A stretch of DNA of 64,000 nt from Larkinella terrae (lineage in GTDB: Bacteria > Bacteroidota > Bacteroidia > Cytophagales > Spirosomataceae): positions 248,001 through 312,000 of the forward strand of contig NZ_WJXZ01000013.1 in assembly GCF_009668025.1 (NCBI RefSeq). The letters are read 5' to 3'. Positions 9,538-19,000 of this stretch are shown piece after piece (positions within the stretch are counted from its first letter, which is position 1; each line of letters begins with the position of its first letter). A program made the position numbers and the translations under genes. Below the pieces are notes generated by a model, which was given only the letters and a program-made list of their open reading frames with translations, made no database searches and was not told the DNA's origin.

Positions 9538-11241
9538 ATGAATCTGAATATCGATGCCGTGAAAGACATGACCTACGACGCCATTGTGATTGGGTCGGGG
9601 GTTAGTGGCGGATGGGCGGCTAAAGAACTGACAGAAAAGGGCTTGCGGGTATTGATGCTCGAACGGGGCCGGCCGCTGGAGCATGTGACGGGATACACCG
9701 AAGCAATGAAAGCGCCCTGGGAAATGCCGGAAAATGTAAGGTTGGGCGATCTGGCCGCCAAATATTCCCAAACCCCGCTGGGTTCCGCCTTAACCGTTCC
9801 GACCTATTGGATGCCCGGACAGGAGACTTCCTACCGGCAGGACAAACCGTTTCGGTGGCTGCGGCCGTCGATTGTGGGCGGTAAATCCATCATGTGGGGA
9901 AGGCAGTCGTACCGGTTTAGCGACATTGATTTTGAAGCCAACGCCAAAGAGGGCATCGGTGTCGACTGGCCCATTCGTTACAAAGACATCGCTCCCTGGT
10001 ATTCATACGTCGAAAAAATTGCGGGCGTTTCGGGCGAAAAGCTGGGTTTACCGCAGCTTCCCGACAGCGAATTTCTTCCACCGATGGATATGTACCTGGT
10101 AGAAAAAGAAGTTCGGAAGCGAATTGAGAAAAATTTTCCGGGTCGCATCATGACCATCGGCCGGACCGCCAATTTGTCGGTTGCGCAAAAAGTGCATGTC
10201 GAATCGGGTCGCACAGCTTGCCAGTACCGGAATCAGTGCATTCGGGGATGTCCGTACGGAGGGTATTTCAGTACGCAATCCTGCACGTTGCCGCCCGCCG
10301 TCAAAACCGGTCGGCTGACGCTCCGGCCCCATTCCGTGGTGACGGAAATCATTTACGACGCTCAAAAACAGCGGGCATCCGGCGTCCGGATCATCGATGC
10401 GGAGACGCTGGAAAACCGGGAATACTTTGCCAAAATTGTTTTTGTCTGCGCCAGCGCGATGGCCTCTACGGCCCTGCTCATGAATTCGGTATCCGACCGG
10501 TTTCCGAATGGCATGGGCAACGATTCGGGTCAGTTGGGGCATAACCTGATGGATCACCACTTCCGGATCGGTGCCACGGGCCAGTGGGAAGGCGGGCAGG
10601 ATCGGTATTACTACGGGCGTCGGGCCAACGGTATTTACATTCCGAGGTACCGCAACATTGGAGTCGACAAGCGGGAATATTTACGCGGTTTTGGGTACCA
10701 GGGCGGAGGTGGCCGGCAGGGCTGGCAGCATCAGGTAGCCGAACTGTCTTTTGGCCCTTCGCTGAAAGAAGAACTGACCAAACCGGGACTCTGGCACATG
10801 GGCCTGACCGGTTTTGGCGAGCAACTGCCCGAATTTAAAAACCGCATGTATCTGGACAAAAGTAAACCGGATAAATGGGGCATGCCAATGCTGGCCTTTG
10901 ATGCCGAAATCGGCGAGAACGAGAAGAAAATGCGGGTCGATATGATGAACGACGCGCAGGAAATGCTCGAGAAAGCCGGTTTGATCAATGTCAAACCCTA
11001 CGATCAGGGCTCGGTTCTGGGTCAGGCGGTCCACGAAATGGGAACCGCCCGCATGGGCCGCGACCCGAAAACGTCCGTTCTCAACGGCAACAACCAGATT
11101 CACGCGGTCAAAAACGTGTTCGTGACCGACGGTGCCTGCATGACCTCCTCGGCCTGCGTCAACCCGTCGCTGACCTACATGGCCCTCTCCGCCCGAGCCG
11201 CCGATTTCGCCGTCCGGGAATTGAAAGCCCGGCGGGTGTGA
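9538..11241 (+). CDS. GMC-family FAD oxidoreductase (gluconate 2-dehydrogenase alpha-like)
   Basis: 567 residues. The N-terminal Rossmann motif for FAD is at about 13-45 (YDAIVIGSGVSGGWAAKEL). A Cys-rich segment near 225-245 ('CQYRNQCIRGCPYGG') resembles the iron-sulfur or structural cysteine patch of gluconate and fructose dehydrogenase alpha subunits. The C-terminal GMC domain has 'HEMGTARMG' and a 'CVNPSLTYMALSARAADFA' end typical of the family. It probably oxidises a sugar, polyol or sugar acid in the periplasm and passes electrons onward. There is no classical Sec signal; export with the Tat-tagged small subunit is the usual arrangement. The preceding subunit-3-like gene supports the assignment. 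Exact substrate unknown. Confidence 0.93.
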   Translation: MNLNIDAVKDMTYDAIVIGSGVSGGWAAKELTEKGLRVLMLERGRPLEHVTGYTEAMKAPWEMPENVRLGDLAAKYSQTPLGSALTVPTYWMPGQETSYRQDKPFRWLRPSIVGGKSIMWGRQSYRFSDIDFEANAKEGIGVDWPIRYKDIAPWYSYVEKIAGVSGEKLGLPQLPDSEFLPPMDMYLVEKEVRKRIEKNFPGRIMTIGRTANLSVAQKVHVESGRTACQYRNQCIRGCPYGGYFSTQSCTLPPAVKTGRLTLRPHSVVTEIIYDAQKQRASGVRIIDAETLENREYFAKIVFVCASAMASTALLMNSVSDRFPNGMGNDSGQLGHNLMDHHFRIGATGQWEGGQDRYYYGRRANGIYIPRYRNIGVDKREYLRGFGYQGGGGRQGWQHQVAELSFGPSLKEELTKPGLWHMGLTGFGEQLPEFKNRMYLDKSKPDKWGMPMLAFDAEIGENEKKMRVDMMNDAQEMLEKAGLINVKPYDQGSVLGQAVHEMGTARMGRDPKTSVLNGNNQIHAVKNVFVTDGACMTSSACVNPSLTYMALSARAADFAVRELKARRV

Positions 11242-11364
11242 TGGTTTTTATCTGATTGTTGAACTGTGGGTGCTCAGCTTGTTTCACAGCTATATCCACG
11301 TAGGTATGCCGTGAAATGCGGTTTCGGCGGTTTGGAATGTAGGACAATCGATGCTGATTCTCAA

Positions 11365-11568
11365 TCACGAATCTGTATCATCCAATTGAAATAAAACTTC
11401 GACGGTAGTATTGAAAACTTTGGCCATCCGCAAGGCTAGTACGGTGGATGGAATAAACTTCCCGGTTTCAATCGAATTTAATCCCTGTCGGGATATCCCA
11501 ATATGTTTTGCAAGGTCGGCCTGAGTCCAGTTTTTCTTTGCCCGTTCCACCTTAATTGTGTTTTTCAT
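11365..11568 (-). CDS. Small XRE-family HTH transcriptional regulator
   Basis: 67 residues starting MKNTIKVERAKKNWTQ at ATG 11568; the frame is open to 11673, but the extension overlaps and duplicates the preceding gene's coding DNA. The protein is almost only a Cro/CI helix-turn-helix: 'TQADLAKHIGISRQGLNSIE' then 'GKFIPSTVLALRMAKVFNTTVEVLFQ'. Its ATG overlaps the stop of the upstream membrane-protein gene by four bases (ATGA), which means translational coupling. Such one-domain regulators paired with a small membrane protein usually repress their own operon. A perfect 16-bp inverted repeat in the operon leader is the obvious operator candidate. Confidence 0.92.
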   Translation of the reverse strand: MKNTIKVERAKKNWTQADLAKHIGISRQGLNSIETGKFIPSTVLALRMAKVFNTTVEVLFQLDDTDS

Positions 11569-11960
11569 ACGCCATACTTTTTTCTCGAAATGAACCAGCC
11601 AATAAAATAAAAGATCCAGCAATACCCCAACAGATACCCATAGCCAAACCAGGTGGAATTCGAAATACCACACAGGCTAAGCAAAAACAATAGCGTGATC
11701 AGCATGGCGGTCAACGAAAAACCGATCACGACGGCTTCCAGTTGCACCCGTTGCTTCACTTCGTCCATTACCGAGAAGGCTTTGATTAACTTGTAAATAA
11801 AAATGGCGAACGTAATAATTGGGATGACCGTAATCATTACCGAAACCGGCTGGCTGAGTACCCGGTGTTTTAATAGCCATACGGTCGGCAAATAAGTGGC
11901 TCCATATAGGAGGGCGAAGGTTATGGAGTGTTGGTTTACCGTTTTAGCAGATTGTTCCAT
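11565..11960 (-). CDS. Small integral membrane protein, coupled to the XRE regulator
   Basis: 131 residues with about four membrane helices (near 12-30, 38-58, 72-95 and 100-122: e.g. SVMITVIPIITFAIFIYKL, VVIGFSLTAMLITLLFLLSL) and a basic end 'ISRKKYGV'. No enzyme motif is visible. It overlaps the next gene by ATGA, so the two proteins are made together. This operon type, small membrane protein plus XRE repressor, is common in Bacteroidota and Firmicutes; the membrane protein's role is not known to me. Confidence 0.85.
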   Translation of the reverse strand: MEQSAKTVNQHSITFALLYGATYLPTVWLLKHRVLSQPVSVMITVIPIITFAIFIYKLIKAFSVMDEVKQRVQLEAVVIGFSLTAMLITLLFLLSLCGISNSTWFGYGYLLGYCWIFYFIGWFISRKKYGV

Positions 11961-11997
11961 CTTTTTAGTTATCTAGCACGCTACAAAGATAAGCAAG

Positions 11998-12035
11998 CCT
12001 TTCTTTTTGTCAAGTTTTGTTGACAAAAAGAAAGG
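11998..12035. promoter_or_regulatory. Perfect 16-bp inverted repeat, likely operator of the membrane protein/XRE operon
   Basis: Arms CCTTTCTTTTTGTCAA (11998-12013) and TTGACAAAAAGAAAGG (12020-12035) are exactly complementary around GTTTTG. A further half-site, GTCAACCTTTCTG, follows at 12043-12055. The site lies 37 bp upstream of the membrane-protein ATG (11960, minus strand). A palindrome of this size at a promoter fits a dimeric HTH protein such as the XRE regulator it would control. Confidence 0.7.
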
Positions 12036-12234
12036 AATATTAGTCAACCTTTCTGAATAATCAATCAATTCGGATTTACGTATTGGTCAGTAAAGGTGTG
12101 TTCTCAACCGACTTCGGGCATCCCACCGGTTGTGTATGAAAATCGAAGGGAAGGTGTTTTCGCCCCGGGCTGACGGTTTACTTTTCGGCCTGGTAGTTTA
12201 TCCATTTTGAGCGCTTTTGGTATAAAAATATCAT

Positions 12235-13623
12235 GTGATGATAAGCTACAAAGCAGTCCTGATTAGTGTGGGAATGGGCCTTTCGTTGCCGGTTCTGGGC
12301 CAAACGGCCGAGGTCATGGTCGACTTTGCGGCCCGGCAAGGCCCCATGCGCATGGAGAAAATGGCTCTGGGACAGGGCGGGCTTTCGGAGGAACCCATGC
12401 TGGCTAACCGGGTGACGGAAATTCGCGCCCTTCACCCCGGCATGATCCGGTTGTTCGTCAGCGAATACTACGATCTTCTCCCCAAGGCAGGAACCTATCA
12501 TTTCAAAACGCTGGACAGCATGGTTTCGTCCATTCTCCAAACCGGGGCCAAACCGCTGATGGCTCTGTGCATGAAACCCAAGGTTCTTTTTCCCAAAATT
12601 GATCAGGATATCGTTGAGCCGACCGATTACAAACAATGGGAACAACTCGTTTACACTGTGGTCAAACATTACCGGGACCGGAAAGCGGGCATTCGTTATT
12701 GGGAGGTCGGCAACGAGGTCGATATCGGCGAAGATGGTGGAACACCGTACCGGTTTAAACCGGAAAGCTACGCCCGGTACTACAAACACACGGTAGCGGC
12801 CATCCTGCGGGCCGATCCAACGGCGCGGGTGGGTGGCCCAGCGCTGGCAGCTTACAACTCCCCCATTCTACCCGGTTTGCTCGAGGCTTGCTCTGCTCAA
12901 AAAATACCCCTGCATTTTGTTTCGTGGCACCATTATAATAATAGTCCGCTGGTTATCCGGAAGCAGATTGAGTATGTTCAAAATCTGGTCAAAAAACACC
13001 CGGATCTGAAACCTGAAACAATCATGGATGAATGGAATGTCGATCTGTTCAATCCAATCCTGGACCCTCGCTATCAACCCTGTTACGTCGCAGAAACCAT
13101 CTGGCAGATGAAAGACGCTGGCCTGGACTGGTCCTGTTATTACCACATCCGCGACTGGTACGTTTCTTACGAAACATTTGCCAAAGTCTTTTCTCCGTCC
13201 GGGACGGCTTTCATGACGCGCTGGTGGAATCGGCAGGCACAGTTCAGCGGGTTGATTGACTACCAAAACCAGCTTCGTCCGGCTTATTTTACGTTTAAAC
13301 TGCTTTCCCGGCTGGCGGGCGAGCGGCTGCAGGTCAGCTCAACCCATGCAAGTGTGCACGGTTTTGCCAGCCAGGATGACAAGCTGCAGATGCACAATAT
13401 GATGCTCTGGAATTTTTCCGATCAACCGGTGGAAGTCAACATTACGTTAACGAATCTTCCCAAGTCCATGCGTACCCGCCACATCGTTCTGGATGCCACC
13501 GGACCGGGTAACGACGAAAATCACCGCCTTCGTCCGGAGCCTTTCAGCCAGCTAAAACCGGGCAATCAAAAACTGACGGTGAGACTTGAACCATGGGCCG
13601 TTCATTACTGGTCGCTGGAATAA
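12235..13623 (+). CDS. Secreted glycoside hydrolase, GH39-like
   Basis: 462 residues with a signal peptide to about residue 22 (cut after LPVLG-QT). The TIM-barrel catalytic layout of clan A glycosidases is visible: 'RYWEVGNEVD' puts the acid/base Glu at 161 after Asn160, and 'ETIMDEWNVD' puts a nucleophile Glu at 266. A His-rich strand 'VSWHHYNN' precedes it, and a beta-sandwich follows (about 375-462). This matches GH39 (beta-xylosidase/iduronidase) best; a related clan-A family is possible. The target is probably a plant polysaccharide side chain. It stands alone in its operon; the first two codons are both ATG, so the start may be 12238. Confidence 0.85.
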   Translation: MMISYKAVLISVGMGLSLPVLGQTAEVMVDFAARQGPMRMEKMALGQGGLSEEPMLANRVTEIRALHPGMIRLFVSEYYDLLPKAGTYHFKTLDSMVSSILQTGAKPLMALCMKPKVLFPKIDQDIVEPTDYKQWEQLVYTVVKHYRDRKAGIRYWEVGNEVDIGEDGGTPYRFKPESYARYYKHTVAAILRADPTARVGGPALAAYNSPILPGLLEACSAQKIPLHFVSWHHYNNSPLVIRKQIEYVQNLVKKHPDLKPETIMDEWNVDLFNPILDPRYQPCYVAETIWQMKDAGLDWSCYYHIRDWYVSYETFAKVFSPSGTAFMTRWWNRQAQFSGLIDYQNQLRPAYFTFKLLSRLAGERLQVSSTHASVHGFASQDDKLQMHNMMLWNFSDQPVEVNITLTNLPKSMRTRHIVLDATGPGNDENHRLRPEPFSQLKPGNQKLTVRLEPWAVHYWSLE

Positions 13624-13842
13624 GATGCTGCGTTTCACAAACCCTGAAAAAGATCAGATTCCTGTCGTTAAACCCGTTACAAAAACAATTTACCATATAC
13701 AGGCTAACGAGGTCAGTATCAATAAACTAATATAAACTTTCGGTACATTTTTCCCGGCCTGGGCTTATATTCTTCGAATGGTTGGTTCCCTTCAGAGCCA
13801 TAGGGAACCTCTCAATTTAGTAAAACAATCGACTTTCGCTCG

Positions 13843-14050
13843 ATCAATCAGGTCGGGTCCAAGTTGACTATTAAAGCTGTTTCAGGGCAGATGCCAATGC
13901 TTTATGAATAAATTACACGGCTTCAGGTGACGGTTTTAAGCAATCCGGTTTCCGATCAGCGTCAGGTCGAGATTCGTGTGGCAAAGGCGTAGATCGATGA
14001 TCTGCGGCTTTCGGGTATAAAGTCGAAACTAATCCGTTTCAGCCGGTTGT
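13843..14050 (+). pseudogene. Decayed remnant of a T9SS-sorted protein tail
   Basis: One frame reads 'GSKLTIKAVSG', then after a TAA 'LQVTVLSNPVSDQRQVEIR' from 13921, then a TAG at 13990 and 'IDDLRLSG'. The 'VLSNPVSD..QVEIR' text is the start of the type IX secretion sorting domain of Spirosomaceae proteins. Two in-frame stops within 70 codons, no start and no upstream frame show it is a relic. The surrounding gap 13624-14104 holds nothing else I can support. Confidence 0.55.
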
Positions 14051-14104
14051 AATTAAGTAACATTCCGCCAAAAAAGACTTTATACTACGAATCAGAACGA
14101 AGCG

Positions 14105-15241
14105 ATGAAGTCATTTTTCCTTTTAATTACCTGTCTGTTTGGCAGTGCTGTTCCCACGATGGGGCAATGTACCGTTTCCAAAGATGCTTACGGTCAGGTA
14201 ATCACGACCTGTCAGGTAGCCAATTTCCCCGCGGAAAACGCACCGCTCAACAAACAGCTCATCTTTTTGGGAAGCGAATTTGCCAGTTTTCCGGTATGGC
14301 AGAGAGGCCGGATTCGCCTGGATCAATCGGGACAGGACCAGGCTTGCCTGATTGCCTATAACCTGGTAAGTAACGAAGTACGGTGCCGGTTTGAAGGTGA
14401 CCCCACCGAAAAGACTGTCTCGCCGTATTCATTCGTAATCAACGGTGTCGAATACGTTCGTCAATTAAAAAAGGTGCTGGGAGTTAATTACACCTTGTAT
14501 ACCACAGTCCTTAACAGTGGGGAAACAAAGCTCTTAAAGAGTTTGAAAGGCCGGTTCGTTAAAATGCCGGTTCGGAACGGTTATGATAAAGACAACCCCT
14601 TCGCTGGCTATTTTCAGGTTGATCAGCAGTATTTTATTCAAAAAGGCGATTCCGCTCCACAACCGATTAGCCTGACCAAAAACGCCCTGTTGACTGCACT
14701 GGAAGAGGAAAGGGAAATTCTTGATGCCAAACTGTCAAAGCGGCAGCTCACTCCCGAAGAAGTGATCGAGGTGGCTGGCCTTTACGATTCGCTGCGGGTA
14801 TTGACGCTGCGTAACTCGACTTCCCTGGCGACTGATGCCGGGTTGAAAGACCTGCTTCGGGCTCACATCAAGTATCCCGTTCAGGCCTGGAATGCCCAGG
14901 TATTTGCTCGCGTATATGTCGGTTTTGACATCACGAAAGCGGGTCAAATAAGCAATATCAAGCTATTAAGCCCGGAAAACGTGGGGTTTGGTTTCGGACA
15001 GGAGGTTACCACGGCCCTGAGCAAATTGCAAGGCACCAAACCGGCGTATGAAGGTCGATATGCTTTACCCGTGAGTTTCATGTATACTGCGGCACGGGAT
15101 AAAGGCCGGGTTTTCATTCCGGTGAATACGCTGCCTGATGACCTTTTACAAGGACGTGTGGTTCTCAACGAGGTTGTGGTTAATCAGGTTATGGGAAAAG
15201 ACCTGGCCAAAAATCGGGAAGTTTGGGGATACTACAAATGA
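14105..15241 (+). CDS. Exported protein with C-terminal TonB_C-like domain
   Basis: 378 residues with a signal peptide (cleaved near MGQ-CTV, residue 20). The first 240 residues match nothing I know. Residues about 258-330 have the TonB C-terminal fold signature: 'FARVYVGFDITKAGQISNIK' then 'GFGFGQEVTTALSKL' and a closing 'YALPVSFMYT' strand. After it comes 'LNEVVVNQVMGK', a stretch reminiscent of TonB-box or plug openings. With a cleavable signal and no membrane anchor this is not a normal TonB; it may be a periplasmic partner. It stands alone; the decayed T9SS tail lies just upstream. Confidence 0.75.
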   Translation: MKSFFLLITCLFGSAVPTMGQCTVSKDAYGQVITTCQVANFPAENAPLNKQLIFLGSEFASFPVWQRGRIRLDQSGQDQACLIAYNLVSNEVRCRFEGDPTEKTVSPYSFVINGVEYVRQLKKVLGVNYTLYTTVLNSGETKLLKSLKGRFVKMPVRNGYDKDNPFAGYFQVDQQYFIQKGDSAPQPISLTKNALLTALEEEREILDAKLSKRQLTPEEVIEVAGLYDSLRVLTLRNSTSLATDAGLKDLLRAHIKYPVQAWNAQVFARVYVGFDITKAGQISNIKLLSPENVGFGFGQEVTTALSKLQGTKPAYEGRYALPVSFMYTAARDKGRVFIPVNTLPDDLLQGRVVLNEVVVNQVMGKDLAKNREVWGYYK

Positions 15242-15399
15242 TACTTCGGGCTGCCAGATCCGACAAACTATCTCGATCGTCTCGACCGGTAAGTCCCGCT
15301 CCAGTCTGATACAATCAATCCGAGTGGGAGCTTTGACGTTGACAAGGTAGACCTTAAAAGCGCTACCGGTCCGGCGAAAAGAGCAACGGCGCGGATAAT

Positions 15400-15654
15400 T
15401 TACCGAACCGAATCCCTGCGGTTTATTTCCGCTTGAATGTCCTTCAGATTTTTAGAATAGCTGGAGCCGATATAAAAAGAAACAATTAGCAAGATTACGG
15501 GAAGGACGAACCCGGTATGCGTGGCCGCATAAACCGCTATGCCAACTAAAAAACCGATGAACAAAACCGTTATAAGTTTTTGTGATTTCATTTTTTTCTC
15601 TTTTGACACTAATTCGTCAAGTGTCATTTGAGAGTAATCTTTATTTGAAAACAT
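15400..15654 (-). CDS. Small two-helix membrane protein
   Basis: 84 residues: an acidic/basic N-terminal helix ('LDELVSKEKKMKSQK'), two membrane helices near 27-44 and 48-66 and a polar coiled end ('KNLKDIQAEINRR'). The pattern recurs in Cytophagales genomes as a short conserved membrane protein. Function unknown to me. It is monocistronic and lies on the opposite strand to both neighbours. Confidence 0.7.
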   Translation of the reverse strand: MFSNKDYSQMTLDELVSKEKKMKSQKLITVLFIGFLVGIAVYAATHTGFVLPVILLIVSFYIGSSYSKNLKDIQAEINRRDSVR

Positions 15655-15823
15655 ACAGATGCCTGTGTTATGAAAATTGGAAGCTCATTTTAGGATTTTG
15701 ATATTCAAAGATATGAAGCCTCAAGCCTAATCGGTAATCAATTATGATTCCGTGATTTTATGTCTCGTTAAACAAGTCTGACACGTACAAAGAAATTTCA
15801 TTTGCAATAAAATGGCAAGTCAT

Positions 15824-15984
15824 AAAGACTGTCTATTAATTTATAATTTTCCTTTTCTACTTTGACCTCAACCCCCTAAAGGCCGGGCGGCCGGTGCCGG
15901 GCTTTAATCGGCATGTAAAAGCTCCCTGCGGGGGTTGGGGGCGGACCGAAGAAAGGGAAAATCTGAATTTTAGACAGTCGCTTA
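15824..15984. repeat. MITE-like palindromic element, copy 2
   Basis: Left end 'AAGACTGTCTATTAATTTAT', right end 'TTTTAGACAGTCGCTTA'. The interior begins 'CAACCCCCTAAAGGC' and ends 'GGGGGTTGGGGGC', with a GGCCGGGCGGCCGGTGCC insertion in the middle. It is the most diverged copy and lies 95 bp upstream of the next gene. The rest of the 15655-16078 gap is A/T rich and holds nothing else I can name. Confidence 0.75.
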
Positions 15985-16078
15985 CTACTATTTCCTTTCC
16001 CCAACCTTGTAAAGCCGTTTCTAGCTATAAGTATAATTGTGAGACATAGTACTTTTTAAAGAATACTTTTCCCTACCA

Positions 16079-19000
16079 ATGCGTTGTTCATTCTTTATCG
16101 GCTGGCTCACTGCCGTTCTCCTTCTTAGCTCAACCCTCCTGACTCATGGACAAACGACAGCCGTACTGACCGGCTATGTAACGGATGCCGTTACGGGAAA
16201 ACCCATGCCGTTTGCCAACGTCTACGTAAATGGATCAACGCGGGGGGCAACCACCGACGAAAAAGGCTTTTATACCTTGGCCGGAGTGCCACTGGGCACG
16301 GTCGAAATAGCCGTTTCCTTCGTTGGCTATCAGCCTATTGCGCAAAAAATTCGATTTGAGAACGCGTCTCCGCAGAAAGTCAATTTTCAGTTGAAAGAAA
16401 GTGAACAGATGCTGGATGCGGTAACCGTGCGGGGCAACCCGAAGGGCTGGGAACGGCACCTGCGCCAGTTTAAAAAAGAAATCCTCGGCGAGCCGTTTGG
16501 CGGACAGTGTGTGTTGGTCAACAGCGAAGTTCTCCATTTCAAAGAGGATAAAGATCATCTGTATGCGACGGCAAACGAACCATTGATAATTGATAACCAG
16601 GCACTTGGCTATCGGCTCATTTACGCGTTACAACATTTTGATGCTTCACCGTCCGGCAATGTTTTTTCGGCAGGAACGGCCCGTTTTGAAGAATTAAAAC
16701 CAGAGAACGAAAGGCAGGCCAACCGGTTTCGGCGTAACCGGCTGCTTGCCTACCAGGGTTCCATCCGACACTTGATGGCCAGTCTGATTGACAATACGTT
16801 CGGGCAGGCCGGTTTTCTGGTTTATCAGGAAGATGCCACGAAGCCGATCTCTCCCGATCGTCGGTCCATTACACTGGCCGCTGCCATTGGTGACTACAAA
16901 CGTCTCATACCTATTCAGGCTGCTAAATTGATTCAACCTGGTCGGTTAGCAACCGAACGCCGATTGGTTTCTCCCTTGAAACTAATTGTATTTTACACGC
17001 ATGGGGTTTCGAATTTCTCACCCTATCCCGATGCCCGTTACGCCTATACGGAAATGAAACTGCCCAGCGGCCAGATGCAACTGTCCGTCAATGGGGTTAT
17101 TACGATGCCGGAAGGGATGGAAGCAAAAGGCTCGATGGGAAATGACCGGCTCTCGACCATGCTGCCCGCCGACTGGAAACCGGAAGGAAACGAGAAAGAA
17201 TCATTGACAACCGGCCTACTGGCTACTCAGGGAAAACTCCTGCCGCCCGACTCCAGCCTGGGCCGGATCACGGCGACTTTCAACGAACGATTCAAGTTGC
17301 AGGCTCCCACCATATTTGTGCACATCGATAAGTCCTTTTACGCTACCGGCGATCGGCTCTGGATGAGTACGTACTTGCTCGACGCGGCTAGTCACCAGCG
17401 CGCCGGTGGCGAAACAGCGCTGCATGTCGACCTGCTCACGACCGCCGGGAAGCTCGTGCAGCACCAGTGGGTACGGATCGTGGACGGACGGGGCCAGGGC
17501 AATTTCCGCCTGTCGGATACGCTCACGACGGGAACGTACCGACTGCGCGCTTATACCGATGAAGATGAGGCCCAGCGACGCCCGGCTTTCGAGCGGTCGG
17601 TGGCTATTTATAATCTGGTTCGGAACGACGTATCAAGCCGTATTGATTCGGTACCTCAGCAGCCGGACATTCAGATTTTGCCGGAAGGCGGTCGCTGGAT
17701 TGCCGGATTGCCAGCGCGTCTGGGCGTCAAAATTGTGCAACCCAATGGGCACAGTTTATCCACCACGGGACGGATTGTGGATGATTCAGGAACGGAAGTA
17801 GTGCGTTTCAAAACCAATCAGCGGGGAATGACCAGCGTGCCGATGGAACCAAAGACACAACGGATGTACTTCGCCGAAGTTATGTATAACAACCAACCCC
17901 AACGCATTCCACTGCCCAAAATCGAAACGGAAGGACTGTTGCTTTCGGCCGACGCGATCAGTGATACAACCCAGTTGGCGTTGACCATCCGAAATGCGAA
18001 CCGGGCCGCTTCCGACTCCGCATATATTCTGATTCTACAACGCGGCCGGGTGGTCGATCAGCGAAAAATTCTTTTACAGAATGGGGTGGCGAAGGTAAGC
18101 CTGCCCATGACGAACTGGTTGCCGGGCCTGGCGCAAATCACTCTTTTTGATGCCACCGCCAGGCCCCAGGCCGAGCGATTAATTTTTGTACCCCAGCTCG
18201 TTGCCCCGGTGCGGGTACGGATTGGACTCAATAAAAACCGGTATCAGCCCCGCGAGCAGGTCCTACTTGGCGTCAATCTGAGCGATAACGGGGCACCGGC
18301 GGTAGGTGCTTTATCGGCCTCGATTACCGACGCAGGACAGGTGCCTGAGGATTCCGCCGACGCTACTTTGCAGGCCCACTTGCTGTTAACGGGTGAGCTA
18401 CGGGGACATGTCGAAAACCCTAACCAATACGTAGTGAATCCGTCCGCCGAAACCCGCCAGGCTTTGGATGACCTGCTCCTGACCCAGGGCTGGCGAAGGG
18501 TCAGTGGCACGCCCGCTACGGATTCGCTCGGTGGTGTATCGATCAGAGGCCGAATTATGGATGTAAAAAATCAACCCATACCCGGCGCGCAGATTACCGT
18601 GATGTCGACAGGCGTTGGACGGTCGTTTGTAAAATCGGCCGGTACGGATGAACAGGGGCGGTTTCGATTGGCGGGACTGGCCATTTCGGACACCATTCAG
18701 TTAGTAACACAACTCACTGATCGTCAAAGGAAAAACATTTCCTCGAGAGAAGCTTATCTGGTTCAGGAAGGTCCGGGCAGCCAGTGGGAACCGATCAAAA
18801 CGGTCAGTGCGCCAAACTGGTCTACGTTCCGCGCTCAACTGGAAGCGGTCCGAACCCGGCAGGAAGCCAACGCCGATTTCTACCGGGATAAAAAGACGGA
18901 AGTGTTGAACGAAGTAACGGTGCGGGCGCGAAAAACCGAGGGAAGGCCCGAAGATATTCAACAACGTAGTTTGCACAATGAGGCTGATGCCGTTCTGGTG

